Assembly (NCBI GenBank): GCA_963815655.1
Contig: CAWFHK010000001.1
Coordinates: 3,596,001-3,660,000, forward strand
Length of the DNA: 64,000 nucleotides
Reading direction: 5' to 3'
DNA from: JAWOLE01 sp963815655
GTDB taxonomy: Bacteria > Acidobacteriota > Thermoanaerobaculia > UBA5066 > Gp7-AA6
In this document: in pieces, positions 8,505-16,447 of the stretch
Layout: every line of letters starts with the position of its first letter
How positions within the stretch are numbered: the first letter of the stretch is position 1
The notes under the pieces: model-generated
Told to the model about the DNA's origin: nothing
The model's input: only the letters and a program-made list of their open reading frames with translations
Database searches by the model: none
Position numbers and translations under genes: made by a program

Positions 8505-8891
8505 TTACGCGGGCCGTCGGCCGCGAGGCGCATTGCCCGCCACGGCCTTCGCTTCGGCGTGGGCGTCGCGGCTGACGGCTTCGCAGACGACGGCGCAGAG
8601 GCGCTCGATCGCGGGGTCGGCGATCGAATAGACGGTCCGGTTCCCTTCCTTGCGCCCGCTCACGAGCCTGCCCGATCGCAGCACGGAGAGGTGCTTGCTG
8701 ACGTTGGCCTGGGTGCCGCCGACAGTGTCGAGGATCTCGCCGACGGAGGCGGGGGAGCGGAAGAGCCGCTCGAGGATCTTCAGCCTCGTCGGCTCTCCGA
8801 GCGCGCGGAACCGGACGGCCATCAGCTCCCGCGCCCGGTCCGTCAGAGGCGCGTGGGATGCCGCGCCGGCGGCGGCGAAGAATCGCGTCAC
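8505..8891 (-). CDS. ArsR-family winged-helix repressor
   Basis: The 128-aa product has an ArsR-type winged helix. The segment FRALGEPTRLKILERLFRSPASVGEILDTVG leads into the recognition helix TQANVSKHLSVLRSGRLVSGRKEGNRTVYSI. No CxC metal-binding motif is visible, so the sensed signal may be something other than arsenic. The GTG start at 8891 lies about 2 nt from the predicted transcription start, so the mRNA may be leaderless. The gene is divergent from the RND efflux operon across the palindrome at 8897-8928, which it most likely binds. This makes it the probable repressor of both itself and the pump. Confidence 0.9.
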   Translation of the reverse strand: MTRFFAAAGAASHAPLTDRARELMAVRFRALGEPTRLKILERLFRSPASVGEILDTVGGTQANVSKHLSVLRSGRLVSGRKEGNRTVYSIADPAIERLCAVVCEAVSRDAHAEAKAVAGNAPRGRRPA

Positions 8892-8896
8892 GGCTC

Positions 8897-8928
8897 TTGA
8901 CTATATAACTACATATTCATATAGTCAA
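8897..8928. promoter_or_regulatory. Mirror-image divergent promoter and ArsR operator
   Basis: The inverted repeat TTGACTATAT-N12-ATATAGTCAA contains two complete promoters. On the plus strand TTGACT (8897-8902) and TATAGT (8920-8925) are 17 bp apart. On the minus strand TTGACT (8928-8923) and TATAGT (8905-8900) are also 17 bp apart. Both predicted starts fall within a few bases of the start codons at 8933 and 8891. Confidence 0.85.
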
Positions 8929-8932
8929 TTCA

Positions 8933-10237
8933 ATGCTGATGCCGGTCCTGCTCCTGGCCGCCTCCGCGGCGATGGCTCCGGAGGCTCCGCTGACGGTGCG
9001 CGAGGCCGCGGCGCTCGCGGCGGGAGAGTCGCCCGCGGTGGCGCGGGCTCGGGCGGAGACCGATCTCGCCCGGGCGCGGGAGGCGGCCGCGCGGTCGCGC
9101 CTGGGCCCCTCGCTGACGGCCGACATCGGGTTTCTCTCGACCAACGACCCGGTGGACGCGTTCTCCCTCTCGCTCAAGCAGGAGCGCTTCTCGGCGGCGG
9201 GGTTCTTCGCTTCCGATCCCAATCATCCGGGCTCGTTCCGGGATTGGAGCGGGGCCCTCGCGGCGTCCTGGACGGTGGACCTCTTCGGTTCCCTCCGCGG
9301 CGAGGCCCGCGCGGCAGCCGGCTCGGTGAGCGCCGCGGCGCGGTCCGCCGGCAGGACGCGGGACGCGTCGGCGCTGCAGGCGGTCGTCGCGTTCGCCGCG
9401 GCGAGGCGCGCCGAAGACGCCCTCGTGCTGCTCGGCGAGCGGGAAGCGGACGCGCGCCGGGACGCCGCGATCGCCGCGTCGCTCCAGGAGCAGGGAATGA
9501 CGACGGCGGCCGACCCCGCGCGGGCGCGCGCCGCGCTGGCCGAGGTCCAGGCGGAAGCCGCGGAAGAGCGGGCGGCCCGGGAAGAGTCGAGGGCGGCGCT
9601 CGCGGCGCTCATCGGGTCGGAGGCCGCGCGGCGTCCGCTGGCGGAGCTGCCGGGTCCGCGCGCGGTGCCCGAAGCCGCCTCCGCCGAGCGCGACGACGTC
9701 GCGGCGGCGGAGCTCGCCGCGAAGGCCGCGCGGGACCGGGAGAGAGCCGCGGCGCGCTCGCGCTGGCCGGCGCTCTCGATCCAGGGCCGCTACGAGCTCC
9801 ACGCTCCGAGGCCGGCGGAGCGATGGGGCGATTCCGCGTCGGTCTTCGGGGGGTTTCGGATTCCGCTGTTCTCCTCGGGGGCGATCGACTCCCGCGTGGC
9901 CGAGTCGCGTGCGGCCGCGCTCTCGGCCGAGGCCTCGGCGTCGGCGGCGCGCCGCGCGGCTCAGAAGGAGATCGCTTCGGCGAAAGCCGCGCTCGAGGCC
10001 TCGGAAGCGCGCCTGGCGGCTTTTTCCGAGGCCGCGGCGGCGGCGCGGCAGGCCCGCGAGATCCAGCAGGCCCGCTACGACGAAGGGGCGGCGAGACTCG
10101 CCGACCTGCTCGAGGCCCGCGCGGCCGAGCTGCGCGCGCGCCTCGGCGTCTGCGGCGCGAAATCCGAGCGCCTGGCGGCGGAAGCGACTCTGAGGCTGGC
10201 GCTGGGCCTGCCTCCCGAAGGCGAGGAGACTCCATGA
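8933..10237 (+). CDS. TolC-family outer membrane efflux protein
   Basis: The 434-aa product is the outer-membrane channel of the adjacent RND pump. A short signal peptide (MLMPVLLLAASAAMA) is followed by TVREAAALAAGESPAVARARAE, the usual start of a TolC/OEP repeat, and then long Ala/Glu/Arg-rich helices in two internally similar halves. The second OEP repeat ends in KSERLAAEATLRLALG. There is no cysteine at the signal cleavage site, so it is probably not lipidated. The ATG at 8933 lies almost on the predicted transcription start, so it may be read leaderless; an ATG at 8939 is an alternative. It is the first gene of a five-gene operon with 4-bp overlaps. Confidence 0.9.
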   Translation: MLMPVLLLAASAAMAPEAPLTVREAAALAAGESPAVARARAETDLARAREAAARSRLGPSLTADIGFLSTNDPVDAFSLSLKQERFSAAGFFASDPNHPGSFRDWSGALAASWTVDLFGSLRGEARAAAGSVSAAARSAGRTRDASALQAVVAFAAARRAEDALVLLGEREADARRDAAIAASLQEQGMTTAADPARARAALAEVQAEAAEERAAREESRAALAALIGSEAARRPLAELPGPRAVPEAASAERDDVAAAELAAKAARDRERAAARSRWPALSIQGRYELHAPRPAERWGDSASVFGGFRIPLFSSGAIDSRVAESRAAALSAEASASAARRAAQKEIASAKAALEASEARLAAFSEAAAAARQAREIQQARYDEGAARLADLLEARAAELRARLGVCGAKSERLAAEATLRLALGLPPEGEETP

Positions 10238-11289
10238 AACGGATGACGGTCCTGCTCGCCGCCGCGCTCGCGGCGGCCGCCTGCGCGAAGAACGAAACGG
10301 CCCGCGGGCCCGAGGCGCCGGCGCGGAAGCTCGAGACGGCCACGGTCGCGAGCCGGACGGAGGGGAACAGCCTGGAGATCGACGGCGTCGTGGTCGGCAG
10401 GTTGGAAGCGGTCCTCTCGAGCCGGCTGTCGGCCCCGGTCGCGGGCGTCGAGGTCGTGCCGGGGCAGGCCGTTCGGGCCGGAGCGGTCCTCGTCCGTCTC
10501 GAAGAGCGGGAGACGGAAGCGGCCCTCGAGGGGGCGCGTGCCGAGCTCGCGGCGGCCCGGGCCTCGCTCGCGCTGGCAAAGAAGAACGGCGGGCGCTTCG
10601 AGAGGCTCGCCGAGCGCGGCGCCGCGGCGGCGATCGAGCTCGACCGGGCCAGGCAGGACGAAGCGGCGGCGTCGGCCGCGGCCGCGTCGGCCGAGGCGCG
10701 GGAGCGCCGCGCGGAAGCGGACCGCGCGCAAGCGGTCCTGACCGCTCCCTTCGACGCCGTCGTTGTCGAGAAGATGGTCTCGCCGGGGGACCTCGCGGCC
10801 CCCGGCCGGCCGCTGGTGCGCATCGCGTCGCTCACGGGCCGCCGCGTCGAGGCGGCGCCGGGCGAGCGAGAAGCGGCGGAACTGAAACCGGGCGACTCGG
10901 TGGAGATCCGGATCGGCGGCCGCTCCGTTTCGGGCGTCATCGCGGAGATCGCGGGAGCCGTGGATCCCTCGACTCGGCGGCGCACGATCCGGGTGGACCT
11001 GCCCGAGGCCGCCGGCGTTGCGGAGCCCCCGGTCGGATCCTTCGCGCGCGTGGTGCTGCCCGGCGCCGCCACCCCTCGACTCTTCGTCTCCGAGAAGGCC
11101 GTCGTCGCGCGCGGCGGCCTCGAGATCGCCTGGGCCGTGGGGACGGACGGGCGCGTGGCGCCGCGCTACGTGCGGACGGGCAGCCGCGCCGGGGGCTTCG
11201 TCGAGATCCGCTCCGGCCTCGCGGCGGGCGAGCGCGTCGTCCTCGATCCGCCGGCGGACCTCGAGGCGGGGACCCGGCTGGCGCCGTGA
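10234..11289 (+). CDS. RND efflux periplasmic adaptor (membrane fusion protein)
   Basis: The 351-aa product links the inner-membrane RND pump to the TolC-like channel. The signal MKRMTVLLAAALAAAAC is a lipoprotein signal with the modified cysteine at residue 17. The lipoyl-like halves are VLSSRLSAPVAGVEVVPGQAVRAGAVLVRLE and VLTAPFDAVVVEKMVSPGDLAAPG, separated by an Ala/Glu/Arg-rich alpha-hairpin, and are followed by beta-barrel sequence (GDSVEIRIGGRSVSGVIAEI). The ATG at 10234 overlaps the tolC stop by 4 bp and the stop overlaps the pump start by 4 bp. The substrate is unknown. Confidence 0.9.
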   Translation: MKRMTVLLAAALAAAACAKNETARGPEAPARKLETATVASRTEGNSLEIDGVVVGRLEAVLSSRLSAPVAGVEVVPGQAVRAGAVLVRLEERETEAALEGARAELAAARASLALAKKNGGRFERLAERGAAAAIELDRARQDEAAASAAAASAEARERRAEADRAQAVLTAPFDAVVVEKMVSPGDLAAPGRPLVRIASLTGRRVEAAPGEREAAELKPGDSVEIRIGGRSVSGVIAEIAGAVDPSTRRRTIRVDLPEAAGVAEPPVGSFARVVLPGAATPRLFVSEKAVVARGGLEIAWAVGTDGRVAPRYVRTGSRAGGFVEIRSGLAAGERVVLDPPADLEAGTRLAP

Positions 11290-14200
11290 CGCTCGACCCG
11301 AAGACGCGCCTGGCGCTCGAGCGCCGTCCCCTGGGCATCGCCGGGCGGCTGGCCCGCGCCTTCGTCGAGTCGAAGCTGACGCCCCTCTTCGTCCTCTTCG
11401 CGCTCGCCCTCGGGGCGCTCTCGGTCCTCGTGACGCCGCGCGAGGAGGAGCCGCAGATCAAGGTGCCGATGATCGACGTCTTCGCGGCGGCGCCGGGCTC
11501 GAGCGCCGTCGAGGTCGAGCGGCGGCTCGTCGCGCCGCTCGAGAAGGAGTTCTGGTCCATTCCCGGAGTCGAGTACGTCTACTCGACCTCCTCCCCCGAC
11601 CATGGCTTCCTCGTCGTCCGGTTCCGCGTCGGCGAGGACCCGGACCGCGCCCTGGTGCGCGTGCGGGGCAAGCTCGACGCGATCGCGGACCGATGGCCGC
11701 CGGGCCTTCCGCCGCCGCTCGTCAAGGCGCGGTCGATCGACGACGTCCCGATCTGGGCGCTCACCTTCTGGAGCCGCGCGCAGGACTCCGCCATGCTGCG
11801 CCAGCTCGCGGCGGAAGTCGAGAACGAGATCAAGACGATCCCGGAAGTCTCCGACACGGCCCTGATCGGCGGGCTGCGGCGGGAGTTCCGCGTGGAGCTC
11901 GACCCGGCTCGGCTCGCGGCACGCGGTCTCGCGCCCGGGGCCGTCCTTCCGGCCATCGCGGCCGCCAACCACCGGCTCCCGGCCGGCCCGCTCGTCGCCG
12001 ACGACCGGGAGGTCCTGATCGAGGCCGGCGGCTTCGTCCGCTCGGCGGAGGAGCTCTCCTCCGTGGTCGTGGCCGAGAGCGGCGGCCGCCCCGTTCGGCT
12101 GGGAGACGTCGCGCGCGTCGTGGACGGACCGGAGGAGCCGGCGGCCTACGTGACGCACGGCGAACCGGGAGTGACCGGACGATGGCCGGCGGTGACCCTC
12201 TCGGTCTCGAAGCGCCGCGGCGCCAACGCCATCGCCGTGGTCCGCGCGATCGAGAAGAAGCTGGAGGCCTTGAAGCCGAGACTTCTTGCCGCCGACGTCT
12301 CCACAACGGTCACACGCGACTACGGGGAGACTTCCTCGGAGAAGTCCAACGAGCTCCTGAAGCACATGGGGCTCGCGACGCTCTCCGTCGCGCTCCTCAT
12401 GGCGCTCGCGCTCGGGCGCCGCGAGGCGGGGGTCGTTCTGCTCGCCGTGCCCGTCACGCTCGCCCTGACGCTCTTCGTCTTCGGGCTCTTCGGCTACACG
12501 TTGAACCGCATCACGCTCTTCGCCCTGATCTTCTCGATCGGGATCCTCGTGGACGACGCGATCGTCGTGGTCGAGAACATCGTGCGGCACCTTCGGATGC
12601 CGGGGGCGCGCGGCCGGCCGCTCGCCGCGGTCGCCGTGGAGGCGACCGACGAGGTCGGCAACCCGACGATCCTCGCGACCTTCGCGGTCATCGCGGCGAT
12701 CGTCCCGATGGGCTTCGTGGGCGGGCTGATGGGGCCCTACATGCGCCCGATCCCGATCGGCGCCTCCTCGGCGATGCTCTTCTCGCTCTTCGTTGCCTTC
12801 GCGGTGTCTCCCTGGGCGGCGCGCCTCCTCTTCCGCGGCGCCCCGGCCGGCGCTCACGGGGGCGGCGAGGCGAAGGCGGGAGCTCTCGCGCGCCTCTATC
12901 GCCGGGCGATGACGCCGCTCGTGACGGAGGGGAATGGCCGCGCGCGGATCGTCTTCTTCGCCATGATCGCCGCGCTCCTCCTCGCCGCCCTCGTTCTCCT
13001 GCCGCTCGGCGTCGTGCACGTCAAGATGCTCCCCTTCGACAACAAGAACGAGTTCCAGGTCGTCGTCGATTTTCCGGAAGGGACGACCCTGGAGACGAAC
13101 AGCCGCGCGCTCGCCGAGATGGCGGACTCACTCAAGGGGCTCCCGGAAGTCGTCGGCACGGAGGTCTACGCCGGGACGGCCGCGCCGTACAACTTCAACG
13201 GCCTGGTGCGGCACTACTTCCTTCGCGGCGGCCCCCACCAGGGGGATATCCAGGTCGCGCTCGCGCGCAAGGGGGACCGCCGCCGCTCCTCGCACGCGAT
13301 CGCGAAGGCGGCGCGCCCTCTCCTCGAGACAGTCGGCCGCCGCTACGCCGCCCGCATCAAGGTGGCCGAGGTGCCGCCCGGACCGCCGGTCCTCCAGACG
13401 CTCGTCGCCGAGGTCTACGGCCCCGACGACGCGGGCCGGCGCGACGTCGCCCGCCAGGTCAAGGACCTCTTCTCCCGCACCGAAGGAGTCGTGGACGTGG
13501 ACTGGTACGTCGAGAGCCCGCGGGAGAAGGTGGTCTACCGGCTCGACCGCGAGAAGGCCGGGCTCGCGGGGATCCGCGAGGCGGACGCCGCGGCCGCGCT
13601 GCGCCTGGCCCTGGGGGGCGACTCCGCCGGCGAAATCCATCTTCCGGACGTCCGCGAGCGCATCCCGATCGTCGTCACGCTTCCGCAGGGCCTCCGCAAC
13701 GATCTCGGCGCGCTTTCGGTGCTGACGGTGCCCAACGCGGGCGGGAGGCTCGTGCCGCTCTCGGAGATCGGGCGCTTCGAGCTGCGGCCGGAGGAGACCT
13801 CGATCTACCACAAGAACCTGAAACCCGTCGTCTACGTCACCGCCGACGTCGCGGGCGCGAAAGAGGCCCCGGTGTATGCCATCGCGGCGCTCGAGAGGGG
13901 GCTCGCGGGGATCCGCGTCCCCGGCGGCTACCGGATCACGACGCAGACCGCCAACGCGCCGTTCGACACGAGCCGCTACGGCATCAAGTGGGACGGCGAG
14001 TGGCACGTGACCTACGAGGTCTTCCGCGACCTGGGCCTCGCTTTCGCCGCGGTCCTCGTGCTGATCTACGTTCTCGTCGTCGGGTGGTTCAAGAGCTTCG
14101 CGGTGCCGCTCGTCATCATGGCGCCGATCCCGCTGACGCTCGTCGGGATCCTGCCGGCGCACGCCCTCTTCGGCGTCTTCTTCACCGCCACCTCGATGAT

Positions 14201-14597
14201 CGGGTTCATCGCCGGCGCGGGCATCATCGTGCGCAACTCGATCATCCTCGTGGACTTCATCGAGCTGCGCCGCGGCGAAGGGATGCCGCTCTCCGAGGCT
14301 GTCCTCGACGCCGGCGAGGTGCGCTTCCGGCCGATGTTGCTGACCGCCGCCGCCGTCGTCGTCGGCTCCTCGGTCATCCTCTTCGACCCCATCTTCCAGG
14401 GGCTCGCCGTCGCGATGATGGCCGGGGAAGTGGCCGCGACGCTGCTCTCGCGGGCGGCCGTGCCAGTCCTCTACTATCTGCTCAAGCGCTCCGAGGAGAG
14501 GAAGGCCTCCGCCGGCGGAGCGCTCGAGACGGGAAACGGGAATCGGAAATCGGGAAACGGGAGTCTAATGACGTCCACAGAAGGGAGTCTCCTATGA
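11286..14597 (+). CDS. RND-family efflux pump
   Basis: The 1103-aa product is a proton-driven RND exporter of the AcrB/MexB superfamily. The first membrane segment (LTPLFVLFALALGALSVLV) is followed by PREEEPQIKVPMIDVFAAAPG, the canonical start of the first periplasmic loop. The proton-relay pair is present in TM4 (FSIGILVDDAIVVVENIVRHLR). The second half repeats the pattern with AGAGIIVRNSIILVDFIE. The start is a GTG in a 4-bp overlap with the adaptor. The last 20-odd residues (ALETGNGNRKSGNGS and on) are encoded by a period-7 array rather than conserved pump sequence, so the C-terminus looks recently extended. Drug or metal specificity cannot be read from the sequence. Confidence 0.93.
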   Translation: MTLDPKTRLALERRPLGIAGRLARAFVESKLTPLFVLFALALGALSVLVTPREEEPQIKVPMIDVFAAAPGSSAVEVERRLVAPLEKEFWSIPGVEYVYSTSSPDHGFLVVRFRVGEDPDRALVRVRGKLDAIADRWPPGLPPPLVKARSIDDVPIWALTFWSRAQDSAMLRQLAAEVENEIKTIPEVSDTALIGGLRREFRVELDPARLAARGLAPGAVLPAIAAANHRLPAGPLVADDREVLIEAGGFVRSAEELSSVVVAESGGRPVRLGDVARVVDGPEEPAAYVTHGEPGVTGRWPAVTLSVSKRRGANAIAVVRAIEKKLEALKPRLLAADVSTTVTRDYGETSSEKSNELLKHMGLATLSVALLMALALGRREAGVVLLAVPVTLALTLFVFGLFGYTLNRITLFALIFSIGILVDDAIVVVENIVRHLRMPGARGRPLAAVAVEATDEVGNPTILATFAVIAAIVPMGFVGGLMGPYMRPIPIGASSAMLFSLFVAFAVSPWAARLLFRGAPAGAHGGGEAKAGALARLYRRAMTPLVTEGNGRARIVFFAMIAALLLAALVLLPLGVVHVKMLPFDNKNEFQVVVDFPEGTTLETNSRALAEMADSLKGLPEVVGTEVYAGTAAPYNFNGLVRHYFLRGGPHQGDIQVALARKGDRRRSSHAIAKAARPLLETVGRRYAARIKVAEVPPGPPVLQTLVAEVYGPDDAGRRDVARQVKDLFSRTEGVVDVDWYVESPREKVVYRLDREKAGLAGIREADAAAALRLALGGDSAGEIHLPDVRERIPIVVTLPQGLRNDLGALSVLTVPNAGGRLVPLSEIGRFELRPEETSIYHKNLKPVVYVTADVAGAKEAPVYAIAALERGLAGIRVPGGYRITTQTANAPFDTSRYGIKWDGEWHVTYEVFRDLGLAFAAVLVLIYVLVVGWFKSFAVPLVIMAPIPLTLVGILPAHALFGVFFTATSMIGFIAGAGIIVRNSIILVDFIELRRGEGMPLSEAVLDAGEVRFRPMLLTAAAVVVGSSVILFDPIFQGLAVAMMAGEVAATLLSRAAVPVLYYLLKRSEERKASAGGALETGNGNRKSGNGSLMTSTEGSLL
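14527..14565. repeat. Period-7 array inside the RND pump C-terminus
   Basis: The words GGGAAAC, GGGAATC, GGAAATC, GGGAAAC and GGGAGTC follow one another without a break. The array codes for the last residues of the pump and is a single arm with no obvious inverted partner. Confidence 0.75.
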
Positions 14598-14797
14598 CGC
14601 TCAATGAGTGGCTGCGCGCGATCGCCGGGACCTTTGTCCTTCTCTCGGTCGCCCTGGGGTGGTTCGTCCATCCGGCGTTCTTTCTCTTCACCGCGTTCGT
14701 CGGCGCCAACCTCCTGCAGTCGGCCTTCACCAAGACGTGCCCGATGATGGCCATCCTGCGCAAGTTCGGCGTGCGCGAGCCGGGAGCGCCCGCGTGA
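14594..14797 (+). CDS. DUF2892 (YgaP-type) small membrane protein
   Basis: The 67-aa product matches the DUF2892 / YgaP-type transmembrane fold: an N-terminal MTLNEWLRAIAGTFVLLSVAL hairpin, a second helix (FFLFTAFVGANLLQSAFT), then KTCPMMAILRKFGV with the family's conserved Cys-Pro-Met. In YgaP the equivalent segment carries a rhodanese domain, which is absent here. It overlaps the pump by 4 bp and the next gene by 4 bp, so it belongs to the efflux operon. A role in pump assembly or redox support is possible, but there is no direct evidence. Confidence 0.85.
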   Translation: MTLNEWLRAIAGTFVLLSVALGWFVHPAFFLFTAFVGANLLQSAFTKTCPMMAILRKFGVREPGAPA

Positions 14798-15075
14798 AGC
14801 TCGTAGTCCTCGTTGTCCCGCGGGAGGCGCGGGACGACGCGGAGGCCGCTCTCGAGTCGGTCGGGGCCTACGGTTTCACCGAGGTCCCGTCCGTCCACGG
14901 CGAGGGATCGACGGGGCCGCGGTTCGGCTCGCGTGTCGCGCCCGGAGTCTCCGACCTGATCTTCGTGGCCCTCGAGGACGCCCGGATCGGCCTCGTGCGG
15001 ACGGCCCTCGCCTCCGTCGAGAAACGCCTGGGCCGGAAACTCCACGCCTTTCTGCTTCCGGCCGAAGAGATCTGA
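14794..15075 (+). CDS. PG0541-type, PII-like transporter-associated protein
   Basis: The 93-aa product starts at a GTG that overlaps the DUF2892 stop by 4 bp. It has the beta-alpha-beta pattern of small PII-like proteins (KLVVLVVPREARDDAEAALESVGAYGFTEVPSVHGEG, then DLIFVALEDARIGLVRTAL), as in the PG0541 transporter-associated family found beside RND pumps. The flexible loop with GSTGPRFGSRVAPGV would correspond to the T-loop. It may sense a ligand and modulate the pump, by analogy with other PII-like proteins. It is the last gene of the operon. Confidence 0.75.
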   Translation: MKLVVLVVPREARDDAEAALESVGAYGFTEVPSVHGEGSTGPRFGSRVAPGVSDLIFVALEDARIGLVRTALASVEKRLGRKLHAFLLPAEEI

Positions 15076-15149
15076 GAGAGGCCGGAAACGGGCCGGCGAC
15101 CCGTCGCCGCCGGCGAAACGACTCTCCTCCGTCCCGCGGTTCCCTTCGT

Positions 15150-15178
15150 TTGCAACGCCCCGGACCCCCTCCTATAGT
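15150..15178 (+). promoter_or_regulatory. Predicted promoter of iscS-mfd
   Basis: TTGCAA (15150-15155) and TATAGT (15173-15178) are 17 bp apart, about 25 bp before the iscS ATG. A GGAGAG ribosome site precedes the start. A GC-rich hairpin near 15093-15115, between the efflux operon and this promoter, could terminate upstream transcription. Confidence 0.65.
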
Positions 15179-15202
15179 GGGTCGCGCGGTTGCGGAGAGA
15201 CG

Positions 15203-16447
15203 ATGAAGCTGCCGATCTACATGGATCACCACGCGACGACGCCGGTGGACCCGCGCGTGCTGGAGGCCATGCTGCCGTATTTCACCGAGACTTTCGGCAA
15301 CGCGGCTTCGCGCAATCATGTGTTCGGGTGGGAGGCGGAGGCGGCGGTGGACGAGGCGCGCCACCAGGTCGCGTCCGCGATGAACGCGTCGGACAAGGAG
15401 ATCGTGTTCACGAGCGGCGCGACGGAATCCGACGATCTCGCGATCCTGGGCGCCGCGCGGATGTATCGGCAGAAGGGGAATCACCTCGTCACCGGAAAGA
15501 CGGAGCACCGCGCCGTGCTCGACACGTGCGAGGCCCTGGAGAAGGAGGGCTTCGAGATCACGTATCTGCCGACGGACCGGTTCGGGCGGATCACGGCGGA
15601 GCAGCTGCGCGGCGCGCTCACGGAGCGGACGGTCCTCGTCTCGCTCATGCTCGCCAACAACGAGGTCGGCACGATCCACCCGATCGCCGAGTTCGGAGCC
15701 GTCTGCAGGGAGCGGGGAGTGCTCTTCCACACGGACGCCGTCCAGGGCTTCGGCAAGATCCCCTTCGACGTCGAGGTGATGCGTGTCGACCTCGCGTCGG
15801 TGAGCGCGCACAAGATCTACGGACCCAAGGGAGTCGGGGCCCTCTTCGTCCGCTCGAAGAGCCCGCGGGTGAGGCTCTCGCCCTTGATCCTCGGAGGCGG
15901 GCACGAGCGGGGCCTGCGCTCCGGGACCCTGAACGTCCCGGGTATCGTCGGGTTCGGCAAGGCCGCCGAGATCAGCGTGGCCGAGATGGAGACGGAAGCG
16001 CGCCGGCTACGCCGGCTGCGAAAGCGGCTGCATGACGGAATCGTGTCGCGCGTCGAGGACGTCCGCGTCAACGGCGCGCCGTTGCCGCGGATCGCGGAGG
16101 ACGGCGCGCTCGCGCCCGGCGAAGAGGAGTGGCGCCTGCCGGGCAATTTGAACCTCTCCTTCGCGGGAGTCGAGGGGGAGGCGCTGCTCATGGGCCTCCG
16201 GGACATCGCGGTCTCTTCCGGCTCCGCCTGCACGTCGGCTTCGCTGCGCCCTTCCCACGTCCTGAAGGCTCTCGGCGTGCCGGATGATCTCGCGCATGCC
16301 TCGATCCGGTTCGGCCTCGGCCGCTGGAACACCGACGAGGAGGTGGACTTCACGATCGAGGCCGTGGCCGGCGCGGTCCGGCGCCTGCGCGAGCTGGCGC
16401 CGATGAGAGGAGTCGAGAGCCGGATCGCAGATCACCCGGTCTCTTGA
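15203..16447 (+). CDS. iscS: Cysteine desulfurase (IscS/NifS group)
   Basis: This PLP enzyme takes sulfur from L-cysteine as a persulfide for Fe-S clusters and tRNA thiolation. The 414-aa sequence opens with MDHHATTPVDPRV. It has TEHRAV (His102, stacking on PLP), SAHKIYGPKG (Lys204, the PLP Schiff base) and VSSGSACTSASLRPSHVL (catalytic Cys343), as in IscS-type group I enzymes. No iscU or iscR lies beside it. Its stop overlaps the TTG start of mfd, so the two are probably cotranscribed from the promoter at 15150-15178. The symbol is by similarity; nifS would also fit. Confidence 0.92.
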   Translation: MKLPIYMDHHATTPVDPRVLEAMLPYFTETFGNAASRNHVFGWEAEAAVDEARHQVASAMNASDKEIVFTSGATESDDLAILGAARMYRQKGNHLVTGKTEHRAVLDTCEALEKEGFEITYLPTDRFGRITAEQLRGALTERTVLVSLMLANNEVGTIHPIAEFGAVCRERGVLFHTDAVQGFGKIPFDVEVMRVDLASVSAHKIYGPKGVGALFVRSKSPRVRLSPLILGGGHERGLRSGTLNVPGIVGFGKAAEISVAEMETEARRLRRLRKRLHDGIVSRVEDVRVNGAPLPRIAEDGALAPGEEEWRLPGNLNLSFAGVEGEALLMGLRDIAVSSGSACTSASLRPSHVLKALGVPDDLAHASIRFGLGRWNTDEEVDFTIEAVAGAVRRLRELAPMRGVESRIADHPVS

